A stretch of 64,000 nucleotides of DNA, from the NCBI GenBank assembly GCA_016200135.1, contig JACQFI010000043.1:1-64000 (forward strand), given 5' to 3'. Below are positions 1 through 8,937 of this stretch, piece after piece. Within the stretch, counting starts at the first letter, position 1; each line of letters begins with the position of its first letter. The position numbers were made by a program, and so were the translations under genes. The notes below the pieces were generated by a model. It was not told where the DNA came from and searched no databases. It saw only the letters and a list, made by a program, of their open reading frames with translations. The DNA is from Planctomycetota bacterium. GTDB lineage: Bacteria; Planctomycetota; SZUA-567; H5-PLA8.

Positions 1-1035
1 GAGGTCTTCACCGCGCTGCATGCATTCCGGGCCCGACATATTGTCTTCATCGACCTGTTTCGAGGGAGCACTCGTGGTCGGCTTGGTGCCACCGGTCAAA
101 CAGATCGCCAAGATGGCCAGGATGGCGATGCCGCCCACCACACCCAGGATCAACCCCGTCGAGTTGCCGTTTCCAGTTCTAACCGCAACGGACCGTCTCG
201 ACCGGTTCGAAGTCTGGCTCTCGGCCCGGCGGATATTCTTTTCCGAATGCCCCGCCCCCTTCCGCCGCTTCTCGGTCATCTCGCGGACGCTCTGCAGGAC
301 GTTGGAATCCACCGTGTCGGCGTGTACGTCCTCAATTTCCTTGGCCACGGCCTGCTGTCGATTCGCCGCCCCCGACTTAAAGAAAACCTCTTTGTTGCCC
401 TTGGCGGCCGCGGGGGCCCCACGGCCCGACTTGGCGTTCTTTTTCTCGGGAGTTCGCACCGCGGAAGCCGGAATCTTGGAGCGGCTGGGCCGGTCGCGTT
501 CGCCCGCTCGAACCATGCGCCGTGAAGGTTTGCGCGTAGCAGAGGCCGCTGGACCTGCCCCTCTCTTTCCCAGACTGCCCTTGCGGCGGGGCGCCCCTAC
601 CTTGGGCGCGGCCTCCTCGGCTTCCTCTTCTTCTCCATCGTCAGCATCCACAACATCCGCGTCGTCGTCCGATTCGCCGGCCAGATCTTCCACGGGCGCC
701 GAAGACGAAAGGATCTCGTACTCGTCCACGACTTCGATCCCCTCGCTGGCTAATGCCGCGTGAGGCGCGACCGCTTGGGGCGGCTGGATCGGCTGCGCGG
801 GTTGCGCAGGTTTGGAAAGCGATGGGCTGAGAGGCTGGGCCATCATCGGCGGCGCTTTTCGAGGCGCGGGCTGGCTCTGGCCAGCCGACGCCGAGGCGAC
901 TTCCGCGGGCTCCAGGATCAGAGCGGAACATTCGGCACAGTAGATCGATTTGCCGCGCCGAGCGGCCGTGCCGGCGAGGATCTCCGCTTCGCTAACGGAG
1001 GAACCACAGGCCTTGCAGGTATGGACAATGGGCAT
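1..1035 (-). CDS. Zinc-ribbon, low-complexity, single-pass membrane protein (3' end cut by window)
   Basis: An uninterrupted minus-strand frame runs from an ATG at 1035 off the left edge, giving 345 codons without a stop. Residues 7-10 (CKAC) and 33-36 (CAEC) form a two-knuckle zinc ribbon of the kind found at the start of many planctomycete membrane proteins. Residues 40-280 are low complexity: a Pro/Gln/Ala stretch, an acidic patch near 121-142, then a basic Ser/Arg region. A hydrophobic segment at about 293-313 is a likely transmembrane helix, so the missing C-terminal part should be extracytoplasmic, possibly TPR-like or enzymatic. A sigma70-like promoter lies 65-92 bases upstream. The frame and layout are clear; the function is unknown. 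Confidence 0.75.
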   Translation of the reverse strand, partial: MPIVHTCKACGSSVSEAEILAGTAARRGKSIYCAECSALILEPAEVASASAGQSQPAPRKAPPMMAQPLSPSLSKPAQPAQPIQPPQAVAPHAALASEGIEVVDEYEILSSSAPVEDLAGESDDDADVVDADDGEEEEAEEAAPKVGAPRRKGSLGKRGAGPAASATRKPSRRMVRAGERDRPSRSKIPASAVRTPEKKNAKSGRGAPAAAKGNKEVFFKSGAANRQQAVAKEIEDVHADTVDSNVLQSVREMTEKRRKGAGHSEKNIRRAESQTSNRSRRSVAVRTGNGNSTGLILGVVGGIAILAILAICLTGGTKPTTSAPSKQVDEDNMSGPECMQRGEDL

Positions 1036-1099
1036 TTTTGGATCCGTAAGCTATAGGCACTCAAATTCTTCAAAGCGCCTGACAATCGCTTAACGTGCA

Positions 1100-1127
1100 A
1101 CTATAGTTCGGCTGTTAGGGAAATCAA
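1100..1127 (-). promoter_or_regulatory. Sigma70-type promoter of the zinc-ribbon membrane gene
   Basis: On the minus strand TTGATT (1122-1127) and TATAGT (1100-1105) are separated by 16 bases. The expected transcription start leaves a leader of roughly 58 bases before the ATG at 1035. Assigned by consensus match only. Confidence 0.45.
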
Positions 1128-1275
1128 GAAAGATGAAGTCGCCAAAAGATGCACCTTGCGCGGTTCGGAAAGGAAAGTCCTCGGGTTATGTAATATGGGT
1201 ATACAGTGCCTAGGCGGCACGTGCTGTTGCTGCTCCCTGAAAAACCACTGCTCCAAGGATCACGCGATCTTGCCG

Positions 1276-3147
1276 ATGATGTTACCAATGCGCCATCGAG
1301 CCATTCACCACGGTTCACTCCTTGTTTGCTTCGGACTATGGATCGCAGCAGGCGTGTTTGGCGCGGACGATCCCGCCCCGCCGCCGCTCCCGGACATGCA
1401 GGACCCCGGCACGCTCTTTGACGTGCTGAATCTCGGGATCGAAGAAGAGAAGATCTACCGCGTGCTCTTCGAGAAACTCGCCACGCAGGACTTCGACGCG
1501 CGGGAGAACACCGTGCAGCGGCTGGTCACGCGCGGTCCCGCCGTCCTGCCGCTCGCGGCGGTTTACGCGAAGAGCAAAGATCCCGAAATCGCGGAGATTG
1601 CGGCGAGCCTGCGCGGCCGGATCCTGCTCAAGTACGACGGCTTCCTGCCGCCGGACCCGAAACTTCTGAGCGCGATGGACCGCCCGATCACGATGAAGAT
1701 CGAGAACAAGGAGACGGCGCTCGAACTGCTCCAGCGCCTCGCCAAAGAACAGAACGTGAATCTGCTCTTCGACCAGCGCTACAAACCCGCCGATTTCAAC
1801 CTGCCGGAATCCTCCGTGCTCACCGGCGCCAAGATGGGCCGCGCGGTGGAAGTCATCGCGAACGCCTGCAACCTCGTCACGGCGGTGCGGGGCGATGTGC
1901 TTCTGCTCACCTCCGTGGACGATGCCAACCGCCTCGACCGGCAGCGGCATTCCTTCGGCTGGAAGGACCTCGGCATGGACCGCGAAGAAGCCGCGCGGAT
2001 CGGCGAGAGCCTGCAGGCCTTCTTTCCGGGCGTCATCACCGAACTGCATACGGGCTCGGAAGTCCTCTCGGTGCGCGGGCCGGTGGGCTGCATTCCCAAA
2101 GCGGCGCGGATCGTGGCCCTGTTGAAGCCCGGAAGCAGCGGCCTCTGGCCCGCGCCGTCGTACGAACTCAAAAAAGTGGATCAAACGCTGGCGCTGCTCG
2201 AAAAACCCGTCGCGGTCGCGCTGAACCGCGACGACCTCACCTACGCGCTCGACGATTTCCACAAGACGGGCTTGAAGGTAGCTGCAGTCGCCGGGCCGGA
2301 GCGCGCGGAAAAAGGCCCGTACCCGCAACCGTTCCAGGGCCTCGCGCCGGTGACGATCTCCCTGGACGGCGTACCGCTGGGTTTGGCCCTGCGCTGGCTG
2401 GTGAAGCGCGCGGCCTTCCCGGGACAGGATGCGTCCACGTCGGGCCTCTATGCCGAGACCGACGCGTTGGGCCGGGTCCAGGTGCGCGTCGGCGCCAAAG
2501 ACCGCGACCTGTTGGGTCTCAGCGTCGGCGGTTGCGAGGCCGGCTTTCTGCGTCCACCCGAATTGCCAGTGAATACCGAAGACGCCGACAAAGCCGTGCT
2601 GGAAAAGTTGCGCAAAGAACTAGGCCCGCATCTTCTACTCTTTCCCGAGGTGCAGATCGAGACCGACCTGCGCGTCTTGCGCGGTCGTCTGCTGATGCAA
2701 GGCACGCCCGCGTCAATCTCGGCAGCCATCGGATGGATTAAACGCTGGGAGAAAGATGGAAAGCCCCCGCCCTGCGCATGGTTTGAAGCCATGCGCGACC
2801 GCCTCGACGCGCCTTTTGAATGGGACGGCCGTGGTCTGACCGCCGGGAAACTGCTGCGGAAATTGAGGGAACAGGGCAAGTTCCCCGTGTTGCTGGACGA
2901 TGCCGCCGACGGCGATGCCGCTCACTTTGTTTTGAAGAACGAGGACGCGGAGCTGCTGCCGCCGGGGAAGCACACGCTACGCGAGCTCTTCGACGATCTC
3001 GCCATCCGCGCCGGAGCCAAGTGGGAGATCCGCTGGGGCACGGTCGTACTGACCCCCGCGCCTAAGGTGGTAAAGCGTGCTCCGCCGCCGCCCAAACCGC
3101 CGGAACCCGCTGCGGAAGCAGCCAAGACCCCTGCGACTGCGCCCTGA
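1276..3147 (+). CDS. Secreted protein with HEAT-like and STN/secretin-N-like segments
   Basis: The product is about 623 residues with an N-terminal signal peptide (MRHRAIHHGSLL, ending near GVFGA) and a mature start rich in Asp/Pro. An early helical segment (KLATQDFDARENTVQRLVTRG) looks like a HEAT/TPR unit. At least three later segments share the pattern of a beta strand followed by 'aLxxLaxxxgvn', as in STN/secretin N domains: ENKETALELLQRLAKEQNVN, LDGVPLGLALRWLVKRAAF and GRGLTAGKLLRKLREQGKF. The tail is Lys/Pro/Ala rich. No secretin pore domain is visible. The frame is open from 1156, but the signal peptide favours a start at 1270 (TTG, AAGGA 10 bases upstream), 1276 or 1288. The start is uncertain within about 20 bases. 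It converges on the DUF4091 gene with 15 bases between stops. Confidence 0.7.
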   Translation: MMLPMRHRAIHHGSLLVCFGLWIAAGVFGADDPAPPPLPDMQDPGTLFDVLNLGIEEEKIYRVLFEKLATQDFDARENTVQRLVTRGPAVLPLAAVYAKSKDPEIAEIAASLRGRILLKYDGFLPPDPKLLSAMDRPITMKIENKETALELLQRLAKEQNVNLLFDQRYKPADFNLPESSVLTGAKMGRAVEVIANACNLVTAVRGDVLLLTSVDDANRLDRQRHSFGWKDLGMDREEAARIGESLQAFFPGVITELHTGSEVLSVRGPVGCIPKAARIVALLKPGSSGLWPAPSYELKKVDQTLALLEKPVAVALNRDDLTYALDDFHKTGLKVAAVAGPERAEKGPYPQPFQGLAPVTISLDGVPLGLALRWLVKRAAFPGQDASTSGLYAETDALGRVQVRVGAKDRDLLGLSVGGCEAGFLRPPELPVNTEDADKAVLEKLRKELGPHLLLFPEVQIETDLRVLRGRLLMQGTPASISAAIGWIKRWEKDGKPPPCAWFEAMRDRLDAPFEWDGRGLTAGKLLRKLREQGKFPVLLDDAADGDAAHFVLKNEDAELLPPGKHTLRELFDDLAIRAGAKWEIRWGTVVLTPAPKVVKRAPPPPKPPEPAAEAAKTPATAP

Positions 3148-3162
3148 ACCGGTTCTCAATTT

Positions 3163-6100
3163 CTACTTCTTGAACTCCAGCGTCCCGAAGCCTTCGGGAT
3201 TGTGAAACGAGTGGCCCACGAACGCCCAGGAACTCGTCTCCGCGGGCGCGGGCTGGCGGTTGCGGCAGAGGTTGATACCCCAGGCCGTCCCTTCCTTGGG
3301 AACATCGGCGCCCAGCGACTTGAGCGTCGCCGAGACTTCCACGGTCCAGACGCCCTTCTCCTTTTGGACGGCCGTCTGTATCTCCCCATTCCAGAGTGGA
3401 TCGCGGCCGTCGCCGTCCTGAATCGTGCCCAGGCAGTTGACGATGATGTGCTTGTAGGTCTTCTTGTCGTGCTTCACGTCGAGGAATGCCTCGACGGAGT
3501 CGTCCATCCAGCAGTCCTCGTCGCGGTTGATCGCGTAGGCCTTCAATTCACCGTACTTGGGTTCGGCGCAGGTGAACAGGAAGTAGATCTTCTCGCCGTC
3601 GCAGACGGTCTTCACGCGCGTCTGTACCGGCGCCAGCACGCCCCGCGCAAGATTGACAAAGCCCGTCGCTTCCGGGGCGTCCTTCCAGACCTCATCGTTG
3701 CCCTTGCCGTCCACCGCTGGGCCTTTCTCCACAAGTTTGCAGACCACGCTGCGCTGCTCCGCCACGGCCTGCTGCGGAAACATCGCCCACGCGTCCTCTA
3801 CTTTTTTGGCTGCGCGCTTCTCCTGCAGGGCCGCGATGTACTCGGCGAGTTGCTTGCGCCAGGGATCGAAGTAGGTCGTCTCCTTCGATTCGTCGTAGGT
3901 GCCGCCGGCCTCCGCGCCCGTGGTCTGCCCTATGTCGTGCGGATACTGTGGCAGAAACGCCTCCAGAATCTTCAGAAACTTGCGGGCCTCGGCCGCGGCG
4001 GGATCGTCCTTGGGCGCGGCGGCGAGTTTGTCTTCCAAGAGTTCGAGATAGCGGTGGTCGTCGATGCCTTCGCGCATCTGCTCGAACTTGAGCGTGTTCA
4101 GGTACCCGCCGGGAAACGAGTAGGCCGCCGACGTGTCGTTTGAAAAGAAGACCGGGATGTGCGCGTTGCAGCATTCCCACGAGTACACCCACTGCCAGTG
4201 CCCGAGCGCGCGGGATTTCCAAAGATAGTATCCGTGCGTGAAGCGCGTGAAGCCGTTGTTGTAGAGCCACAGGTCCGCGATCCTCTCCACGGCGCCCAGG
4301 AAGATCGTGTCGTCCGAGCCCGGCCAGGAGTGCGTGGAGACAACATCCATGAGCGAGATCAGCGGCGTGTACGGGCGGTTGAAGCCGTCCTTATCGCCCA
4401 TCAGCGTGACCATGGTGGTGAGGTTCGGGACTTCGCGCGCGAGCTTCAGATACTTGATGGAGTCGCGCCGGTTGCGGTTCCAGGCGTTCAGTTCCGTCTC
4501 GCGCGGCTCGTCATAGACTTGCACGACCGAGTTGAGCTCCCGTGCCTTCAGCCAGTCGCGGATCTGCGTGAGAATGTTCTTCACGGCCGCGTTGAAGTGC
4601 GGCTCGAACTCCTTGTAACCCTGCTGGGGGCGCAGCAGGCCGTAGTCTACCAGGTTGGTGAAGGTGATCATGTGCCGGCCGGGCATGCCGTTCTTCTTCA
4701 CGGCCTCGGCGATAAAATCCTGGTGCCGGAAGTCCAGCTCGACCGTGTTGTTCTGAGTGTCGTACTTCTTCGCGCCGGGCGCGCCGAGCGTGTAGCTGTT
4801 CAGGCCGTGCTCGGCCATGTTGCGCGCCTCGGCATCCAGCATTTTGCGCGCGAAGTCGTCGTTGTCCTTGAACGCGTCGAGTTGGTGATTCTCGAAGGCG
4901 GTATTGTTCCACATGCCGCACTCGGTCTTCGTCTTGGGCAGATCGAAGGGATAGACGGTCACGGCGACGGGGAGCGTTGTCTTCGCGCCGTTCGCGGGCT
5001 CGATCGTGACCGTCCCTTTATAGTTGCCGCGCGGCGTTCCGGCGGGGACGCGCAGCGTGGCCCAGAGCTGGTGGTTCCAGTCTTTCTTCAGCTCGCGGTC
5101 GGCATACGGGTAGAGCGTCGTCGGCACGGCTTCGTACCAGACATCGCCCACATGCTGCGGAAAATACTTCACGAAGAAACACTCAAAAGCCGCGCCCGAG
5201 ATCTTGTGCTCGCCGTCGGTCAGGTCGGAATAAGAGACCTTGGTGAGGCCCAGGTCCTTGAGCGGACGCACGACGAACGTGACCGGCTCGAACTCGTTGG
5301 CCGCGCAGGAGACGTTCAGGCCGTCCGGACCGAGCGGCTCGCCCTTGAGCGGCAGATCGTTGGGATAGACCCGGTAGAGATAGCTGCGCGCGAAAACCTG
5401 ATAGCCGCGCTGGGTGTCGGCTTCGGCCGGCGGCACCGTCTCGCCCGTCTGCTTGTGCTCGCGCACGCGCGCGTGCCGCAGCCAGAGCTGGTACCCGCTC
5501 TCGGCATAACACGCCTCCACAAACGCGCGGCCTTCTTCGGCCAGATCTTTCGGATAGATCCAGAGCGCGCGCGGCCCGCAGCCCTCGAATTGAAGCTCGA
5601 GCGCGCCTTTTTCCGCGTTGGCCTCGAAGCGCGCGGGCTCGAAATACTTGCGGTGGTACTGGTCGAAGAGCGACTTGGTTGGATCGAAGAAGATATCCGC
5701 GCCGTAGTAGAGGCCCTCGAAGGAGTAGAATTTCTCTTTGGTCACCACACCATCCACGACGGTGTTCCCGCCCACCTTAACCTTGTACGACGGACTGCGC
5801 GCGCCCTGCCAGGACGTGCCGAACGCCACGACTTGCACTTCATACGCGCCGTCGGGGAGATCGACGCGGAACGCAAGATCCTCGCCTTCGACCAGATCGC
5901 CGAAGAGCGGGAACTCCGGCTGCCACTCGCGCGGCTTCAAGTTCTTGCCCGAGAGTCCGTACCCGCGCTTGGGGTCGTACAGCGTCTTCGAACGCACGGG
6001 TTCGGCGGCCGAGAAGGCCGGGCCGTCGCCGAAATCGAACAGGCGCAGCTTCTCGGCGTTCGCGAACGTCTTGACCGCCGAGATTTTTGCGATCTTCAGC

Positions 6101-6627
6101 GTAGCGTCGTCTTTCTGCCGCTTGATCGCGACCTCGATCTTCGCCAGTTTCGAGAGGTCCAGCGGGTCGTCGCTGCCTTCCCGCAGCACATGAAAGAGCG
6201 GGTACGCGATCGCGTTCGCGCCGGGATCGAGCGGCCAGTCGAAGGCGGCGCGTTTGCCGCCGCCCTCTTCGTAGAGATAAAAGACGGCCTGCACACGGCC
6301 CGCGCTCTGGTTCTCGATGCTCAGGCGCAGGCCGTTCATCTTCGAGAGGTCGGCCGCACCAGCCCAGACTTGAACCGCGGGCAAGTCCACGCGTCCGGGA
6401 AAGCTCGCGACCAGCGCGCCGCCTTCCACCGAAGCTTTGGCTTGCTCATGCAGTGCCTTCACGCCGCCCGCCGCACCGGCAACGGCGAAATCGGCGAGCA
6501 CGCGCTCTTCGAGAATCTTGCGCTTAAGGTGCGGGCGCTCCGGCTGCTCGGCCCAAGCGGCTCCAAACATCCCGAAAAGAATGCTCGCGAGACCAGCGTA
6601 TAGACCACTCGCGCGTGCGCTCGCCAT
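3163..6627 (-). CDS. DUF4091 domain protein with C-terminal CBM9-like domain
   Basis: A 1154-residue secreted protein. Start chosen at 6627, where AAGGAG sits 8 bases upstream and a signal peptide (MASARASGLYAGLAS to AAWA) follows. The N-terminal third is beta-rich, with a malectin-like segment starting LFDFGDGPAFS. The middle is a TIM-barrel-like region (TMVTLMGDKDGFNRPYTPL, VSTHSWPGSDD). The DUF4091 signature MREGIDDHRYLELLEDKL lies near residue 855. From about residue 955 a family-9-type carbohydrate-binding fold follows (VDGKGNDEVWKDAPEA, DDSVEAFLDVKHDK). DUF4091 proteins resemble glycoside hydrolases and are expanded in Planctomycetota, Lentisphaerota and similar groups; substrates are mostly unknown. 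A role in surface polysaccharide breakdown is inference. Confidence 0.85.
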   Translation of the reverse strand: MASARASGLYAGLASILFGMFGAAWAEQPERPHLKRKILEERVLADFAVAGAAGGVKALHEQAKASVEGGALVASFPGRVDLPAVQVWAGAADLSKMNGLRLSIENQSAGRVQAVFYLYEEGGGKRAAFDWPLDPGANAIAYPLFHVLREGSDDPLDLSKLAKIEVAIKRQKDDATLKIAKISAVKTFANAEKLRLFDFGDGPAFSAAEPVRSKTLYDPKRGYGLSGKNLKPREWQPEFPLFGDLVEGEDLAFRVDLPDGAYEVQVVAFGTSWQGARSPSYKVKVGGNTVVDGVVTKEKFYSFEGLYYGADIFFDPTKSLFDQYHRKYFEPARFEANAEKGALELQFEGCGPRALWIYPKDLAEEGRAFVEACYAESGYQLWLRHARVREHKQTGETVPPAEADTQRGYQVFARSYLYRVYPNDLPLKGEPLGPDGLNVSCAANEFEPVTFVVRPLKDLGLTKVSYSDLTDGEHKISGAAFECFFVKYFPQHVGDVWYEAVPTTLYPYADRELKKDWNHQLWATLRVPAGTPRGNYKGTVTIEPANGAKTTLPVAVTVYPFDLPKTKTECGMWNNTAFENHQLDAFKDNDDFARKMLDAEARNMAEHGLNSYTLGAPGAKKYDTQNNTVELDFRHQDFIAEAVKKNGMPGRHMITFTNLVDYGLLRPQQGYKEFEPHFNAAVKNILTQIRDWLKARELNSVVQVYDEPRETELNAWNRNRRDSIKYLKLAREVPNLTTMVTLMGDKDGFNRPYTPLISLMDVVSTHSWPGSDDTIFLGAVERIADLWLYNNGFTRFTHGYYLWKSRALGHWQWVYSWECCNAHIPVFFSNDTSAAYSFPGGYLNTLKFEQMREGIDDHRYLELLEDKLAAAPKDDPAAAEARKFLKILEAFLPQYPHDIGQTTGAEAGGTYDESKETTYFDPWRKQLAEYIAALQEKRAAKKVEDAWAMFPQQAVAEQRSVVCKLVEKGPAVDGKGNDEVWKDAPEATGFVNLARGVLAPVQTRVKTVCDGEKIYFLFTCAEPKYGELKAYAINRDEDCWMDDSVEAFLDVKHDKKTYKHIIVNCLGTIQDGDGRDPLWNGEIQTAVQKEKGVWTVEVSATLKSLGADVPKEGTAWGINLCRNRQPAPAETSSWAFVGHSFHNPEGFGTLEFKK

Positions 6628-6766
6628 GAATGCTTCTCCTTGTCGCCCCGGTTCGTTTGCGATGGTGATAATACACCGCATGCCCAAGTTGGAGGGTTCC
6701 AATCGGCGGCATCATTCGCGGCGGTTCAACTTTTGTATGAATTACTAACGATTCGGGAGAGGACCG

Positions 6767-7588
6767 CTAAGCGGGCGCGGCTTGATCGACGAGGCCGCCA
6801 AAGGTCCGGCGGCGCGTGGCGAAATCGGCCAGCGCCGTATCGAGGCTTGCGCGGGTAAAGTCGGGCCAGAGGACCTCCGTGAAGTAGAGTTCGGCGTAGG
6901 CCGACTGCCAGAGCAGGAAGTTCGAGAGGCGGCGCTCTCCGGCGGTGCGAATGACCAGGTCCACTGGCGGCAGTTCACGCGTAAACAGATTGGTTTCGAT
7001 GCGGCTCAAGTCGATCTCGCGCGACGAAATCTTTCCTCGGGCCACCTCATCCGCGAGATGCCGGAAGGCGCACACCAGTTCCTCCCGTCCGCCGTAGTTC
7101 ACGGCCAGATTCAGAACCAGCCGCGAATTCTTCGCGCTCTGCGCCTCGGCCGCATCCAGCGCCGCGACCACTTCCGCGGGCAGCCGCTCGCGCTCGCCCA
7201 AGCAGCGCACGCTCACGCCTTGTTCCGTCAGACGCGGCACTTCCGCGTCCAGGTAATGGCGGAAGAGATTCATCAGGCCGGAGACTTCTTCGACGGGGCG
7301 CTTCCAGTTCAGGGTGCTGAACGCGTACAGCGTGAGAATCCGGATCCCGTGCTCCAGGCAACCGCTCACGGCTTCGCGGACGGATTCGACGCCTTTCACG
7401 TGCCCGGCCAGGCGCGGCAGGCCCTTCGCCGTCGCCCAGCGGCCGTTGCCGTCGAGAATGATCGCGAGATGCGCGGGCAGCCGCGCCAGCCGGGCTTTCT
7501 TGGGCGGCTCCGCAACGACAGGCTCGGCGACGGGAAGGCCCGGCGCGGCGAGGCTCGAGAGCTTGAGCGAGGGATTCATCGGCGCCAT
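6767..7588 (-). CDS. uppS: Isoprenyl transferase / undecaprenyl diphosphate synthase
   Basis: A cis-prenyltransferase that makes the C55 lipid carrier used in peptidoglycan and surface polysaccharide synthesis from farnesyl and isopentenyl diphosphate, at the inner membrane face. The 273-residue product has the ILDGNGRWA motif with catalytic Asp46, followed by LAGHVKGVES, YAFSTLNWKRP, and the C-terminal substrate motif RTAGERRLSNFLLWQ and FTEVLWPDF. The usual RTSGE is RTAGE here. A 40-residue Pro/Ala-rich N-terminal extension is longer than typical; ATG at 7579 is an alternative start. It begins 3 bases after the regulator's stop codon, so it is co-transcribed with the upstream regulator and membrane protein. 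Confidence 0.93.
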   Translation of the reverse strand: MAPMNPSLKLSSLAAPGLPVAEPVVAEPPKKARLARLPAHLAIILDGNGRWATAKGLPRLAGHVKGVESVREAVSGCLEHGIRILTLYAFSTLNWKRPVEEVSGLMNLFRHYLDAEVPRLTEQGVSVRCLGERERLPAEVVAALDAAEAQSAKNSRLVLNLAVNYGGREELVCAFRHLADEVARGKISSREIDLSRIETNLFTRELPPVDLVIRTAGERRLSNFLLWQSAYAELYFTEVLWPDFTRASLDTALADFATRRRTFGGLVDQAAPA

Positions 7589-7591
7589 GGG

Positions 7592-8014
7592 CTACGCGTC
7601 CTCGTCCAGCGGGCCGCGCGCCGTGCGCAGAAGGGCGTCGAGCTGGTCCAGGTAGGACTTGAAGGCCTTGCCGCCGCGGTCGGTAAGCTGCACGCGCGTG
7701 CTGCTCCCCAGCCCCGCGCCGGTCTTCTTCAGTTCTACCAGGTCCGCGCCTTCCAGCGTGCGCAAGTGAGCCATCAGATTGCCGTCGGTCAAGCGCAGGG
7801 CCTCGCGCAGGTCCAGGAAGGAGTGCGTGCCATCCTGCGAGGTCGAGAGCGCGGTGAGAATCAGAAGCCGGGTGCGCTCGTGGATGAGCGGATCGAGACT
7901 CGCGTGTTCGGCGATGCGTTCCGCGGCTCTCGACGCGGGCTTCCCGTGCAGGCCCGGGCCGAGCATCTGCCAGCCGGGCGCGGGCAGGCGGACTTTTTCG
8001 CGCGTCTCTTTCAT
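7592..8014 (-). CDS. Winged-helix transcriptional regulator (HTH_34/MarR-like)
   Basis: A 140-residue protein with a winged helix over about residues 35-115: HERTRLLILTALSTS, then DLREALRLTDGNLMAHLRTLE as the recognition helix region, then a wing (LGSSTRVQLTDRGGKAF). This is the small regulator family commonly encoded next to a small polytopic membrane protein. Its start overlaps the membrane protein's stop by 4 bases (ATGA). uppS follows 3 bases downstream. It probably binds the ACTTTG-N5-CAAAGT palindrome that overlaps the -10 box of its own operon, giving autorepression. The ligand or signal is unknown. Confidence 0.85.
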   Translation of the reverse strand: MKETREKVRLPAPGWQMLGPGLHGKPASRAAERIAEHASLDPLIHERTRLLILTALSTSQDGTHSFLDLREALRLTDGNLMAHLRTLEGADLVELKKTGAGLGSSTRVQLTDRGGKAFKSYLDQLDALLRTARGPLDEDA

Positions 8015-8652
8015 CCGCGGTACCTCTTAAGGACGATCGCGCCGAAGATGAGATGCAAAATGCCGAAGCCCAAGCCCAGCCAGAGGGCGCCGAGCGAGAG
8101 CGGCCCCAGCCACGCCGCCGCGCCCAAGGCCATGAAGCCCATCCCGATCCAGCGCAGAAAGTTAGCCGCGTAGAAGCTGACGACGTACATGCCGCAGCCG
8201 TAGAGCGTCAGCCACAGGCCGGGAAGCAGCGCGTATGCGCCCGCGTGGACCAGCGCCGCGCTGCCGATCACGCCCGCGGCGCCGGGGCCAATCAGGGCAA
8301 GGAAGGCCGTGCGCGCGATCGGCGTCCAGACCCGCTGACCGCGCTGGCGCGCTTTCTGCCAGGTCAGCAGCGCCATGCCCGCCGCAGCAACCGCGAGGAC
8401 GCACGTCCACACGAGCAGGAAGAGCAGTCCGCGCGACGGATCGGCGCCCGGCCATTCGGAAATCAGACCGCAGGCGCCGCTCCCTACGAGTGCCGCCGCG
8501 CCGGCGACGAATCCCGAGAGCGCGGAAAAAGTGGTGTACTTAGCGGTGCGGTCGATGACGGCGCGGATATCGGAGAGCGCGCGCAACGCCTCGTCTCTGG
8601 CCAGAGGCGGCGGTATGAGTCCCTTCCGTCCTTCGTTCGGCTCGAAATCCAT
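8011..8652 (-). CDS. Polytopic membrane protein paired with winged-helix regulator
   Basis: A 213-residue protein with a cytoplasmic N-terminus (about 40 residues, ARDEALRALSDIRAVIDRTAKYTTFSA) and about six hydrophobic helices, ending in IVLKRYRG. No enzymatic motif is visible. It is the first gene of the operon that continues into the HTH regulator and uppS. Genes like this sit next to HTH_34 regulators in many bacteria, but their role is not established. The coupling to uppS hints at an envelope or lipid-carrier stress function; that is inference. Confidence 0.75.
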   Translation of the reverse strand: MDFEPNEGRKGLIPPPLARDEALRALSDIRAVIDRTAKYTTFSALSGFVAGAAALVGSGACGLISEWPGADPSRGLLFLLVWTCVLAVAAAGMALLTWQKARQRGQRVWTPIARTAFLALIGPGAAGVIGSAALVHAGAYALLPGLWLTLYGCGMYVVSFYAANFLRWIGMGFMALGAAAWLGPLSLGALWLGLGFGILHLIFGAIVLKRYRG

Positions 8653-8703
8653 CCTTCACCTCGAACGCACGGAATGTAGACCGCAGGATAACCAAGCACC
8701 TTC

Positions 8704-8745
8704 ACTTTGCAACACAAAGTATATCGTCCCTTTTGGGCTGGTCAA
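8704..8745 (-). promoter_or_regulatory. Promoter with overlapping palindromic operator
   Basis: On the minus strand TTGACC (8740-8745) and TATACT (8718-8723) are separated by 16 bases. The palindrome ACTTTG-CAACA-CAAAGT (8704-8720) overlaps the -10 box and the expected transcription start. That position suits repression by the product of the second gene of the operon. The palindrome and promoter are seen directly; the regulator assignment is inference. Confidence 0.6.
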
Positions 8746-8937
8746 TAGTCAAAAAAGTTCTGAACGGCAAATGCGCCCGCAGAATTCTCGGCACGAGGTC
8801 CTTTCTCGAATCGCTAACCTAAGCGCCCCATACGCTTGAGAATTTTAAGTGTGGTTGGGTTTTTCTCGAATAACTTGTGGGCCTATAGCCAACTCCTATC
8901 AGAGCACGGGTTGAGGAGCAAAAAGAGCCGACGAATA

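Noticed and set aside
20..763. Long plus-strand open frame over the left edge
   Set aside because: It is antisense to a coherent minus-strand frame with zinc ribbon, acidic spacer and membrane helix; its own translation is low complexity without a domain.
4159..6603. 814-codon plus-strand open frame
   Set aside because: It is a high-G+C shadow of the DUF4091 gene on the other strand; Arg/Val/Leu-rich with no domain.
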